Assembly: GCA_021158465.1 (NCBI GenBank)
Contig: JAGGUN010000031.1
Location: 1-52,759, forward strand
DNA length: 52,759 bases
Direction: 5' to 3'
Origin: a bacterium
GTDB taxonomy: Bacteria; UBP14; UBA6098; 4484-93
Shown: positions 1-8,463 of the stretch, one piece after another
Numbering within the stretch: position 1 is the first letter of the stretch
How the letters are laid out: each line of letters opens with the position of its first letter
Notes under the pieces: generated by a model
What the model was told of the DNA's origin: nothing
Seen by the model: only the letters and a program-made list of their open reading frames with translations
Database searches by the model: none
Made by a program: the position numbers and the translations under genes

Positions 1-1066
1 CAACCTTTGCATAAGCATTTGGAAAATTCATCTTGCTTGAAGGATCGATAAACCTTTCATCTCTTTTATAGTTAATACCAATTTCAGTGATATTTGTAGC
101 ATGAAGGAATCTTAAACCCTTATCAGCAAATTTTCTTCCTTTTCCATAAAGAGTTTTTCCAGTCTTACAATAAATTATAAAATTCTTAAGAGCAATGAAT
201 TTTACCTCTCTATTTATCAACTCATTTAAACTACTATGGTTCAAATTATGGTAGTAATAATAATCCATCCTATTAACCAAATTATCCGACTTAACTTTTA
301 TTACATTATTAATAATTCCTACTTTTTGAAAGTCACGAAGATATGCTGAATACTTTAGGCTGTTATTTCTTTTTTTCTCTAAAATTAAAATACTCGTCTT
401 AGCCGAGGTATCTCTAAAAATATTTCTTGGAAGGTTTATGATGTGTTTAACTTCCGTCTCTTTGAGTATGAATTCCCTAACATATCGATATTGAGGATTA
501 GATAATATCCCATCTGGAAGAACAATTATGATATAACCACCATCTTTCGCTAATCTAATAAATAGTTCGAGAAAAAGGACCTCTATTGCTTGCCCTTGCA
601 TCAATTTCCCGTTTCTATATGCCAATCTATAATTTACCAGGATGTTAGACTCCTTTATTCTTTGAAACCAGCTGCTAAACGGCGGATTTCCCACTACAAG
701 GTCAAAACCACCATTGGAAACAATATTCTTTATCTCGCAGTTCTCCCATGTCTCCTTCAATAAACTATCAGCTGTAAGACAGGTAGAATTTGGCAACTTC
801 ATCCTTTGGAAATTTTGAACCACGGAGCTATCAATATCTATTCCAAATAATTTTGCCTTGTTCCATCTTTTTGAGACTACTTTAAGAAAAACTCCGTTAC
901 CTACTGCCGGATCAATCACATTTTCTACTTCTCCATCTGGGATAAGTAAAAGTGCCTTTTCTACTGCAATTTTTGGTGTGAAATACTGGTTATGATTTTT
1001 TCTATTTTTATGCTTTATAGTTTTAGCTTTTTCAACAGGAAAAAGCTGTTGTTGAATTGATGCCAT
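1..1066 (-). CDS. N-6 adenine DNA methyltransferase, partial (C-terminus beyond window)
   Basis: Read directly from the reverse strand: 355 codons are open from ATG at 1066 to the window edge. The family transfers a methyl group from S-adenosylmethionine to adenine N6 in restriction-modification systems. Visible motifs are NQYFTP near residue 26, motif I DPAVGNGVFL at 52-61 (cofactor binding) and motif IV NPPF at 127-130 (catalysis), followed by an LPDGIL segment typical of HsdM and Eco57I-like gamma-class enzymes. The last part (KTGKTLYGKG and onward) resembles the start of a target-recognition region. A strong AAGGAGG lies 10 bases before the ATG, and an exact TATAAT at 1102-1107 without a good -35 box lies upstream. 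The gene is visibly AT-richer than its neighbours, suggesting transfer. A companion nuclease or specificity gene would be to the left. Type I HsdM versus Eco57I-like cannot be settled. Confidence 0.88.
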   Translation of the reverse strand, partial: MASIQQQLFPVEKAKTIKHKNRKNHNQYFTPKIAVEKALLLIPDGEVENVIDPAVGNGVFLKVVSKRWNKAKLFGIDIDSSVVQNFQRMKLPNSTCLTADSLLKETWENCEIKNIVSNGGFDLVVGNPPFSSWFQRIKESNILVNYRLAYRNGKLMQGQAIEVLFLELFIRLAKDGGYIIIVLPDGILSNPQYRYVREFILKETEVKHIINLPRNIFRDTSAKTSILILEKKRNNSLKYSAYLRDFQKVGIINNVIKVKSDNLVNRMDYYYYHNLNHSSLNELINREVKFIALKNFIIYCKTGKTLYGKGRKFADKGLRFLHATNITEIGINYKRDERFIDPSSKMNFPNAYAKV

Positions 1067-1226
1067 AATGGCAAAACCTCCTTAAAACTCCAGATTACTG
1101 GATTATATGAAAATAATCAGAATATTTCCCTCTTATAAACTTGAAATATGCTAATTTTTTCTGAGTTTTTCTTCATCTTGTGTTTCTGTTACCCTAAACT
1201 GCCCTTTTTAATCATTCCGTTTTCTT

Positions 1227-2246
1227 TTAGCTTGTCATCAGGATTTTCTGGTAGGAGCCGAACTTTGAGATTATCTTTCCAGTTCCTCGGACGACGCAGG
1301 TCAGCGGGTCATCGACAACAATCACAGGCAGATTAGTCTCCTTTTGGATTCTCTTGTCTAACCCAGAGAGAAGGGCGCCTCCACCTGTCAGAATAATCCC
1401 TTTGTCCCGAATGTCAGCGGCGAGCTCAGGTTTGGTCTTCTCCAGAGCCTCCCGTATTGCACCGATAATATCCGAGACCGGCTCGGAGAGGGCTTCCCTT
1501 ATCTCCTCAGATGTCACCGTGACTGTTTTTGGAATGCCGGTCAACAGGTCCCTACCTTCCACATCCATCGTTTTTTCCTCATCGAACGGGAATGCCGAAC
1601 CGATTCTGTTTTTTACCTTCTCCGCCGTGTTCTTGCCCACAAGCAGGTTCTTCGTTCGCTTGAGACATCGGATGATAGCGGTATCCATTTCGTCACCTGC
1701 AACGCGGATAGATGTATTGTGAACAATGCCTGATAGCGCAATAACAGCTATCTCCGATGTCCCTCCTCCGATATCTATTACCATATTCCCCGATGGGTCC
1801 TCAATAGGAAGTCCGATACCGATTGCAGCTGCCATCGGCTCCTTTACAAGCCAGACCTCCCTTGCACCAGCGTTTCCTGCATTCTCTCGGACTGCTCGCT
1901 TCTCCACCTCGGTAATACCTGATGGAACAGAGATAACAATCCTTGGCTTGATCAGTGTCCTTCGACGGATGACCATCCGGATGAACTCACGAAGCATCAG
2001 CTCGGTCATCTCGAAATCGGCAATAACCCCATCTTTCAGAGGACGGATAGCGGTTATCTCCTCTGGGGTCCTGCCTATCATCTTCTTAGCTTCCCTCCCG
2101 ATAGCGATGAGCTTCTTTGTCTTGGTCTCAACGGCAATCACCGACGGCTCATCGAGAACTATTCCTCTACCCTTCAGGTATATAAGCGTGTTTGCTGTTC
2201 CAAGGTCTATCCCGATATCGTTCGAGAAGTAATCAAATATGGACAT
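1227..2246 (-). CDS. mreB: Rod shape-determining protein MreB
   Basis: Bacterial actin homologue of 339 residues, the usual MreB length. It forms membrane-bound filaments that guide lateral peptidoglycan synthesis in rod-shaped cells. The phosphate-1 motif (DIGIDLGTANTLIYLKG) is at about 10-26, the phosphate-2 motif DIGGGTSEIAVI near 158-169, and the adenosine motif (LTGGGALLSGLD) near 286-297. The ATG overlaps the efp stop as TAATG, with AAGGAG 3-8 bases upstream, so the two are probably translationally coupled. It is the last gene of the aminotransferase-ilvE-efp-mreB chain. mreC and mreD, its usual partners, are not adjacent. MreB is far more likely than FtsA or DnaK because of length and the N-terminal sequence. 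Confidence 0.97.
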   Translation of the reverse strand: MSIFDYFSNDIGIDLGTANTLIYLKGRGIVLDEPSVIAVETKTKKLIAIGREAKKMIGRTPEEITAIRPLKDGVIADFEMTELMLREFIRMVIRRRTLIKPRIVISVPSGITEVEKRAVRENAGNAGAREVWLVKEPMAAAIGIGLPIEDPSGNMVIDIGGGTSEIAVIALSGIVHNTSIRVAGDEMDTAIIRCLKRTKNLLVGKNTAEKVKNRIGSAFPFDEEKTMDVEGRDLLTGIPKTVTVTSEEIREALSEPVSDIIGAIREALEKTKPELAADIRDKGIILTGGGALLSGLDKRIQKETNLPVIVVDDPLTCVVRGTGKIISKFGSYQKILMTS

Positions 2247-2803
2247 TATCTCCTTCCCAGATATTCCTTCGTTCTCGTGTCAACCTTCACCACATCATCC
2301 TCGTTGACAAAGAGCGGAACCTTTATAACAAGCCCTGTCTCGAGCTTAGCAGGCTTGGTAGGAGCGTTGACCGTGTCACCCTTAACACCTGGCTCCGTTT
2401 CCACCACCTTCAACTCAACAGAGGCAGGCAGGTCTATCGAGAGCGGTCTCTCCTCGAAGAATAACAGCTTGTACTCCGTTCCTTCCTTGAGGAACCAGCG
2501 TGAGTCTCCAAGCTGATTCGATGAGATTGAGAACTGCTCATATGTGCTGGAATCCATAAAGTGATACTCCCTTCCATCAGAGTAAAGGTACTGCACCTTC
2601 CTGACGGAGAAGTTGGGCTCTGGGAAACGCTCATCGGAAGAGAATGAATACTCCACTACAAAACCCGTTTTAAGGTTCTTCAATTTTGTGCGGACAAATC
2701 CTCTACCCCTCGCCATCATAACCTTCTGGAAGTCAATTATCTCATAAGGCTCGCCTTTATAGGATATCTTCATCCCCTTTCTGAAATCTGCCGCTGTTAT
2801 CAT
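2246..2803 (-). CDS. efp: Elongation factor P, arginine-tip variant
   Basis: The 185 residues span the three beta-barrel domains of EF-P, which rescues ribosomes stalled at polyproline stretches. The N-terminal KOW-like domain (MITAADFRKGMKI) and the C-terminal signature (GLVIKVPLFVNEDDVVKVDTR) are intact. The domain I loop reads MMARGRGFVRTKL; ungapped alignment to the common VKPGKGAAFVRSKL loop puts Arg32 where lysine normally sits. Arginine at this site is known from the EarP-rhamnosylated subfamily, but no earP is present here, so modification is unknown. It starts 12 bases after ilvE with an AGGGAG ribosome site and shares one base with mreB. Confidence 0.96.
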   Translation of the reverse strand: MITAADFRKGMKISYKGEPYEIIDFQKVMMARGRGFVRTKLKNLKTGFVVEYSFSSDERFPEPNFSVRKVQYLYSDGREYHFMDSSTYEQFSISSNQLGDSRWFLKEGTEYKLLFFEERPLSIDLPASVELKVVETEPGVKGDTVNAPTKPAKLETGLVIKVPLFVNEDDVVKVDTRTKEYLGRR

Positions 2804-2815
2804 GCCTTTCTCCCT

Positions 2816-3739
2816 TCATTCAACCCGGGTAAGCCAGTTATGCTTGTCCTCCACTTCGCCCTTGAGGATATCGAACAGATGTTCCTGTAGTTTTTCAGTT
2901 ATAGGACCACGTCCACCTTTTCCAACCGTTATCTTATCAACGGAGCGGATAGGGGTTATTTCGGCTGCCGAACCTGTGAAGAACAACTCATCAGCAATAT
3001 AGAGCATCTCTCTCGGTATAATCTGCTCGACGACCCTGTAGCCGAGCTCCGTCGCTATGGTAATTACCGAATCCCTCGTGATTCCAGCAAGCACTGACGC
3101 ACCAAGCGGTGGAGTGTAGAGGACACCGTCCCTGACAACGAACAGGTTCTCGCCTGACCCTTCGCTCACATAACCGGTAACATCAAGGGCAATCCCTTCC
3201 GTGTAACCGTTCTTGATGGCTTCCATCTTGATGAGCTGTGAGTTCATATAGTTTGCTCCTGCCTTCGCCATAGCAGGGAACGTGTTCGGTGCCATCCTTG
3301 CCCAGCTGGAAACCATAACATCAACGCCCTGTTCAAGTGCCTCAGGACCAAGGTATCTCCCCCATTCCCAGACAGCAATAGCCACATCAACAGGACAGTT
3401 GAACGGATTAACACCAAGGGATTCATACCCTCGATACACCAGCGGACGGATATAACACTCTTTTAGGTTATTCACCTTTATTGTTTCAATTACTGCCCTG
3501 TTTATCTCATCCTGCGTATAGGGGATATCCATCCTGTATATCTTTGCAGAATTGAAAAGCCTGCGTGTATGTTCTGGCAACCTAAAAACGGCTGGACCGT
3601 GCTTCGTGTTGTAGCAGCGGATGCCTTCGAACACAGAGCTACCATAATGAACCACATGGGATAGAACATGGATCTTTGCATCATCCCAGTTGACGAATTC
3701 GCCGTTCATCCATATCTTGTCAGCCTTTTTGAAACCCAT
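2816..3739 (-). CDS. ilvE: Branched-chain amino acid aminotransferase
   Basis: Fold-type IV PLP enzyme of 307 residues, matching IlvE length. It interconverts leucine, isoleucine and valine with their 2-oxo acids using glutamate/2-oxoglutarate. The N-terminal block ([18 protein letters not shown]) is characteristic. The PLP lysine is expected in [10 protein letters not shown] near 159-168, equivalent to Lys159 of the E. coli enzyme. The [11 protein letters not shown] and GITRDSVI blocks that bind cofactor phosphate follow. AAGGAGG lies just upstream of the ATG. It is second in the operon, 9 bases after another aminotransferase, suggesting shared amino-acid metabolism. D-alanine aminotransferase and aminodeoxychorismate lyase are family relatives but match less well. 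Confidence 0.96.
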   Translation of the reverse strand: MGFKKADKIWMNGEFVNWDDAKIHVLSHVVHYGSSVFEGIRCYNTKHGPAVFRLPEHTRRLFNSAKIYRMDIPYTQDEINRAVIETIKVNNLKECYIRPLVYRGYESLGVNPFNCPVDVAIAVWEWGRYLGPEALEQGVDVMVSSWARMAPNTFPAMAKAGANYMNSQLIKMEAIKNGYTEGIALDVTGYVSEGSGENLFVVRDGVLYTPPLGASVLAGITRDSVITIATELGYRVVEQIIPREMLYIADELFFTGSAAEITPIRSVDKITVGKGGRGPITEKLQEHLFDILKGEVEDKHNWLTRVE

Positions 3740-3748
3740 TTCCCCTCC

Positions 3749-4930
3749 TTACTTCTTTAACGCTTCCTTGAACACATCGCCAAGCTTCTTTATCCCTATT
3801 TCTATTTCGTTCTCGGTTGGCTTGGAGAAGTTCATACGGATTGTGTTATGCCCTCCGCCGTTGGGATAGAATGCCGAGCCGGGGATATAAGCTACATTAT
3901 TCTCCACAGCCTTTGGAAGAAGCTCAGTCGCATTGATCTCCTCAGGTAGTATCACCCACAGGAACAATCCACCTGTCGGCTTTGTCCACGAAACTTCCTC
4001 AGGGAAGTACCTCTCGATACATTCGAGCATTACCTTCATCCTACGCCTGTAAAGCTTTTTAACATCCTCGAGATGCTGCTTCAGGTGTCCTGCGGCAAGA
4101 TACTCACAGACGACATACTGGGCAAAGGTATTAGTGTGCAAATCTGCACCCTGTTTTTGCTTGACAAGCTTTTCATAAGCCTCGTCTGGTGCAGCAACCC
4201 AGGCAATCCTTAGCCCTGGCGCAAGCAGCTTTGAGAATGTCCCAAGGAGAACCGTTCCTTCAGGATAGATACTCTTTATCGGTGGTGGAACAGTCCCTTC
4301 ATAGACAAGATAGCTATAAGGGTCATCCTCAATTATCGGGACATTATATCTTTGGGCAACTTCCACAATCTTTTTCCTGCGCGACAAAGGAAGGGTTCTG
4401 CCATCCGGATTCTGGAATGTTGGAACAAGATATATAAACCTTGGTCTGTTCTTCTCGACCAGTTCCTCCAACCTATCCACCGTCATACCATCGTCGTCGG
4501 ATGGAAGGGTAACATACCTGGGATTGAAGGCGTTGAACGCCTGGATAGCCCCAAGGTATGTTGGCTCAGCGGTCACAACGGCATCCCCCTCATCGATAAA
4601 TATCCTTGCCACAAGGTCGAGTCCTTGCTGTGAGCCACCAGTAATGAGTATATTATCAGGAGATACAGAAACACCTTCTCCAGCGAGTAAATCCGCTACC
4701 GCCCTCCTGAGTTTAGGATACCCCTCGGTCATAGCATACTGAAGAGCATCAGAACTATTCTCCCTTAAGACCTTTGCGCTCACCTCGATAATCTCTTCAC
4801 TGGGAAAAAGCTCAGACGCAGGTAGCCCCCCACCAAAAGAGATAACCCCTGGTTTCTTTGTTATCTTCAAAGTCTCCCTGATGATGGAGCTCTTTACCCG
4901 CCCCGCCATTCTCGAAAATCTCCAATCCAT
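3749..4930 (-). CDS. Fold-type I PLP aminotransferase (2-aminoadipate aminotransferase LysN-like)
   Basis: This 393-residue class I/II aminotransferase has the layout of Thermus LysN and MocR-type enzymes. The start (FSRMAGRVKSSIIRETLKI) and the ISFGGGLPASELFP block are typical. A YSYLVYEG block follows, and the PLP lysine is expected in GTFSKLLAPGLRIAW near 228-242. LysN-like enzymes have broad specificity (2-aminoadipate, leucine, aromatic amino acids); the substrate here cannot be read from sequence, but adjacency to ilvE hints at branched-chain or related amino acids. GGAGGTG lies 5 bases before the ATG and a good promoter lies at 4973-5000. It is the first gene of the operon ending in mreB. 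Confidence 0.92.
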   Translation of the reverse strand: MDWRFSRMAGRVKSSIIRETLKITKKPGVISFGGGLPASELFPSEEIIEVSAKVLRENSSDALQYAMTEGYPKLRRAVADLLAGEGVSVSPDNILITGGSQQGLDLVARIFIDEGDAVVTAEPTYLGAIQAFNAFNPRYVTLPSDDDGMTVDRLEELVEKNRPRFIYLVPTFQNPDGRTLPLSRRKKIVEVAQRYNVPIIEDDPYSYLVYEGTVPPPIKSIYPEGTVLLGTFSKLLAPGLRIAWVAAPDEAYEKLVKQKQGADLHTNTFAQYVVCEYLAAGHLKQHLEDVKKLYRRRMKVMLECIERYFPEEVSWTKPTGGLFLWVILPEEINATELLPKAVENNVAYIPGSAFYPNGGGHNTIRMNFSKPTENEIEIGIKKLGDVFKEALKK

Positions 4931-4972
4931 GTTACACCTCCAACCTTTTTGGATATCGCCAGATTGTATCTT

Positions 4973-5000
4973 AATATATGCTGATTTGATTTTTTGTAAA
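4973..5000 (-). promoter_or_regulatory. Putative promoter of aminotransferase-ilvE-efp-mreB operon
   Basis: On the minus strand TTTACA (4995-5000) and TATATT (4973-4978) are separated by 16 bases. About 42 bases follow before the ATG, including a GGAGGTG ribosome site. Spacer and -10 match the other predicted promoters here. Confidence 0.5.
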
Positions 5001-5010
5001 GAGAATTTAT

Positions 5011-5040
5011 TTGGTTGATTTTCCAGAAAAAATCTATATC
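5011..5040 (+). promoter_or_regulatory. Putative promoter abutting the exchanger start codon
   Basis: TTGGTT (5011-5016), an 18-base spacer and TATATC (5035-5040) end only 10 bases before the ATG at 5051. No Shine-Dalgarno sequence is present, so the transcript may be nearly leaderless. A second TTGATT gives a 14-base spacer, which is less likely. Confidence 0.33.
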
Positions 5041-5050
5041 TTGACCTGCT

Positions 5051-5983
5051 ATGCTAATCGCGATTCTGCTATTTCTCGCTGGGATAGTCTGCTTAAGCAT
5101 TGGAGCTGAAACTCTTGTGAAGGGTGCATCTAATCTTGCAAGAGCCTTGCACATCCTTCCATCGATAATAGGTTTGACCATCGTTGCATACGGGACATCG
5201 CTACCGGAGTTCCTAGTAAGCGCGACAGCGATATACAAAGGAGAAACGGGAATATCCATTGGGAACATCATCGGGAGCAACATAGCAAATATAGCGCTCG
5301 TTCTCGGAATATCGGCGATGGTACAACCCCTTTCCGTCCATAGGGTAGCTATCAAACAAGATTTGCCTATAATGATCATCGCTCTCTCCCTGTTTTATAT
5401 GTTTGCCATAAACGGATACCTATCAAAGCTGGAGGGAATGTTCCTCCTATTAGGGTTCGTGGCTTATACAGCCTTCACAGTGTATCGTGCGATGAGAGAG
5501 CCCTCCAAGAATAACCTGGGGCAAAAAGGGAGAGCCTCTTTTCTGCCGAACATATTTCTCCTCGTGGTGGGGATTGTCTGTCTTGCTGTTGGAACCCGTC
5601 TTGTTGTCGAGAACGCCGTTACTATCGCTCAAAAATTGAACATAAGCACGCTTGTTATCGGAATAACGCTTGTAGCTGTTGGAACATCACTGCCGGAGCT
5701 TGCCACATCAGTCGTGGCAGCCTACAGGAAGAAAACGGATATATCCGTCGGGAACATTATCGGGAGCAACATCTTCAACACGCTCGCCATCGGTGGAATA
5801 GTAACCCTCATAAGAGGAATAACGGTTGAGCAGTCGCTCATCTTTTTCAGCTTACCAATTATGATACTCCTCTCTATCGTGCTTCTGCCGGTAGTAGCCG
5901 ATTTTAGGATTACGCGTCTCGAGGGGGGAACGATAGTTGTAGGCTACATTGTATATATCTGTCTTATGTTCATCTATTCCTGA
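5051..5983 (+). CDS. Calcium/sodium antiporter (CaxA/YrbG family)
   Basis: Inner-membrane cation exchanger of 310 residues with about ten hydrophobic segments. The two inverted alpha repeats are clear: GLTIVAYGTSLPEFLVSATA with GNIIGSNIANIALVLG in the N-terminal half, and GITLVAVGTSLPELATSVVA with GNIIGSNIFNTLAIGG in the second. The acidic residue after TSLPE lies in the ion-binding site. The family exchanges Ca2+ for Na+ (some also K+); the ion used here is not shown by sequence. It stands alone, divergent from the aminotransferase operon, without a visible ribosome site. Its stop overlaps the 5'-nucleotidase stop tail to tail by 10 bases. Confidence 0.93.
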   Translation: MLIAILLFLAGIVCLSIGAETLVKGASNLARALHILPSIIGLTIVAYGTSLPEFLVSATAIYKGETGISIGNIIGSNIANIALVLGISAMVQPLSVHRVAIKQDLPIMIIALSLFYMFAINGYLSKLEGMFLLLGFVAYTAFTVYRAMREPSKNNLGQKGRASFLPNIFLLVVGIVCLAVGTRLVVENAVTIAQKLNISTLVIGITLVAVGTSLPELATSVVAAYRKKTDISVGNIIGSNIFNTLAIGGIVTLIRGITVEQSLIFFSLPIMILLSIVLLPVVADFRITRLEGGTIVVGYIVYICLMFIYS

Positions 5984-7599
5984 TCCCCCATATTGATAAA
6001 CCGCTTACTCTCGTCAGGGGAGAGCTCTTTGTGCACCTCAATGTAACGATACATTGCATCCCTCATAAGCATCCCTTGGAAAAACTGGTCTTTATGTGGT
6101 ATTGTCGTTAGTATCTTCATACCCGAATTCCCTTGCATTAGATAGTCGATCGTAGCGAGTTTGTATATCTTGTCCTCACGGAGAGGTTCACCGTTTACCT
6201 CCATCCTTATTATCCTATCGAATTCCTCTCTGTCGGGATCATACCAGACCACTACCCCCGAGAGGCAGATACCGTGAGACAGGCTCGATAGCCCCACCTC
6301 GATTATCTCTTTGAGCTTCTTGCCTGTTACACTGCAGACAACAAGCCTGTTGTCAAACGGTAGCACCCGGAAAACATCGTTTCTGGTAATACTCCCTCTG
6401 TATATATCATCCCTTATCCCGCCCTTGTTCACCATAGCGACATCAGCACCTGTAGCCTCAAGTATCGCTGTGGTTACCAAGTTTCCAATAGTTGTGTTCA
6501 AACCCTTGCTCTTGTGGAAATCCCCGAGAGCAACACCGATTGTATCATGCATACCAGCCTCTGCAAGGGACTGCTTTTCCTCTATAAAAGCAGAGACGGC
6601 TGGATCCGGCGGAAACTCATCCGGAAACAGTGTCACTATACAGTCTCCTTCTGGACACTCGTATTTTACTATCTTGTGTGTCTCCTTGTCGAAGTAGAAC
6701 CTGATATACCCGACAGAGGCTGTCCCTGAATAGTTCTGGACAGCGACCGTGTGCGTCACAGGGTCCTCCCACGGGGTATGATAACCCTTATGAATATGCC
6801 CCGAGAAAGCGATATCCACCCCAGGAACAAAATGGATAAGCTCCATCGTGTTCATATCCATACCACTCACAGTGTACTCGCCAGATTCTATCCTCTGTAT
6901 CTCTTCCCATCCCTTGTCAGGATCGTATGGCATCCCCGTGTGAAACAACCCGATAACAACATCCGCGCCGTTCTCACGAAGCTCCTTTACACATCTTCTG
7001 GTCGCCTCTGCCATATCGGTGAAAACGAACCCTTTAACATTAGTGGGAAAGCTCATACAGGGCGTTCTCGATGTTACAATCCCGAAGAAACCAAACCTTA
7101 TACCGAGCCTCTCCGTGATGTCCCAAGGCTTAACATATGGGACAAGTTCACCAGTCGCAGAATCGACAAGATTGGCGCAAACACAGGTAGCATTCATAAT
7201 GGTTGCCAGAGATTCTGGTATATCAGCGCCGTAGTCGAAATCGTGGTTGCCAAGCGTCCAGTAGTCGTACCCAACAAGGTTCATCGCACGAGGTATAACA
7301 GTCCCTCGCTCATACAACCCGATAAGTGTCCCCTGAAAAATGTCCCCAACATCCAGAACAAACAATGTGTAATCTTCCTTCGGAGCCTTTGCCTTAACCC
7401 TGTCGATAAATGTCTTAACAGATGCGAGCCCCCCCACCTTTGGAGGGAAGTCAGGGTTTATAAAGCGAGCCTCCTCAACCGTAATGTGACCATGAATGTC
7501 ATTGGTGTAAACAAAATCAACCGTAGCGTATTCCCCAGCAAAAGCAGAGCAGAGCAAGGAAAATACAAGGAAAATAGCAAACAAAAATCTTCTCATCAT
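5974..7599 (-). CDS. Exported UshA-like 5'-nucleotidase/metallophosphatase
   Basis: Protein of 541 residues with a clear signal peptide (MMRRFLFAIFLVFSLLCSAFA), so it acts outside the inner membrane. The N-terminal metallophosphatase domain carries the metal motifs NDIHGH near 33, DVGD near 83, GNHDFDYG near 116 and a late GHIHKGYH. The C-terminal 5'-nucleotidase domain begins around 345, with NKGGIRDD for substrate binding. Relatives hydrolyse nucleotides, UDP-sugars or 2',3'-cyclic nucleotides; which one is not evident. GGAGGT precedes the ATG, which overlaps the nadK stop. It is the last gene of the 13943-5974 chain, downstream of RNase G and NAD kinase, so a nucleotide or RNA-salvage role is an inference. 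Confidence 0.93.
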   Translation of the reverse strand: MMRRFLFAIFLVFSLLCSAFAGEYATVDFVYTNDIHGHITVEEARFINPDFPPKVGGLASVKTFIDRVKAKAPKEDYTLFVLDVGDIFQGTLIGLYERGTVIPRAMNLVGYDYWTLGNHDFDYGADIPESLATIMNATCVCANLVDSATGELVPYVKPWDITERLGIRFGFFGIVTSRTPCMSFPTNVKGFVFTDMAEATRRCVKELRENGADVVIGLFHTGMPYDPDKGWEEIQRIESGEYTVSGMDMNTMELIHFVPGVDIAFSGHIHKGYHTPWEDPVTHTVAVQNYSGTASVGYIRFYFDKETHKIVKYECPEGDCIVTLFPDEFPPDPAVSAFIEEKQSLAEAGMHDTIGVALGDFHKSKGLNTTIGNLVTTAILEATGADVAMVNKGGIRDDIYRGSITRNDVFRVLPFDNRLVVCSVTGKKLKEIIEVGLSSLSHGICLSGVVVWYDPDREEFDRIIRMEVNGEPLREDKIYKLATIDYLMQGNSGMKILTTIPHKDQFFQGMLMRDAMYRYIEVHKELSPDESKRFINMGDQE

Positions 7600-8462
7600 C
7601 TACCTCCGTCAATGGATTCAGGTGGTGTTCCCCAGTGGAATTTCTCTCTCAAGATGTGATAGAAATTATACCCACCACATTTAATAAGATTGAGGGTCTT
7701 TTGCGACCGAGAGACCCTAACCCTCTGCCCCTCAAAAAGCTCGTAACTTAACTGACCATCAACCGTAAGGTTCCCCTTCTTTTCCTTGACGGAACGGAAA
7801 CTAATCGCTATTTCGATCGTTTCATCAGCGGAGACAACAACAGGGCGGATAGATAGGGTATGCGCACAGATAGGACTAAGTAGCATCGCTGATGCACTGG
7901 GAGAGACTATCGCACCTCCAGCCGACATCGAATAGGCAGTGGAACCTGTTGGTGTAGCAACAATCGCACCATCGGCAAAGAAACGACTCAGAAATAAGCC
8001 GGAAATATAGGTTGTTATCTCCACCGGGCGAGGAGCTGCCCCCTTGTCTATCACAACATCATTCATGGCAATGACGCCAGAATCTTTGCCATCAACACAG
8101 AAGGCAAGTGTCAAACGCCTATCCACATCAAAATCATCGCGCAAAACAGACGGTAGAACGGTCTCTATATCAGACGGAACAAGCTGAGTCAGAAAGCCGA
8201 GATGCCCAAGATTGATGCCAACTATAGGAAGGTCTATGTTGTGTCGAGCCGCCTCAAGTAATGTACCATCACCGCCGAGAACAATCAAAAGCTTATGCGA
8301 AACTCCTTCCTCGTTAACCTTGTTCGACTGCCCCAGAAGGGTAGCAAGCTCGGCGTTCAACCGATAAGAGAAACCTGCCCTTCCAACTATACTGATTACC
8401 TTCTTTGCAACCGGAAGGATATTATCCTTCGTTGTGTTTCCCCAGACAAGAACGCTTTCCAT
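7596..8462 (-). CDS. nadK: NAD kinase
   Basis: Cytoplasmic enzyme that phosphorylates NAD to NADP with ATP or polyphosphate. Its 288 residues match the family. The catalytic GGDGTLLEAAR motif is near 64-74, MNDVVIDKG near 142 stands for the family NE/D motif, and the glycine-rich ATPTGSTAYSMSAGG motif is near 169-183. The start is supported by VWGNTTKDN, typical of the N-terminal strand, although no strong ribosome site is seen. It follows the secreted PNPFN gene by one base and overlaps the 5'-nucleotidase start by 4 bases. Confidence 0.95.
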   Translation of the reverse strand: MESVLVWGNTTKDNILPVAKKVISIVGRAGFSYRLNAELATLLGQSNKVNEEGVSHKLLIVLGGDGTLLEAARHNIDLPIVGINLGHLGFLTQLVPSDIETVLPSVLRDDFDVDRRLTLAFCVDGKDSGVIAMNDVVIDKGAAPRPVEITTYISGLFLSRFFADGAIVATPTGSTAYSMSAGGAIVSPSASAMLLSPICAHTLSIRPVVVSADETIEIAISFRSVKEKKGNLTVDGQLSYELFEGQRVRVSRSQKTLNLIKCGGYNFYHILREKFHWGTPPESIDGGR

Positions 8463-8463
8463 T

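Noticed and set aside
1108-1226. Terminator after mreB
   Set aside because: The minus strand shows only A-rich sequence without a stable hairpin or T run; CCAG-TAAT-CTGG nearby is too short.
6751-7659. 302-codon plus-strand frame opposite the 5'-nucleotidase
   Set aside because: Lies entirely opposite a strongly supported gene with all catalytic motifs; its product has no family features.
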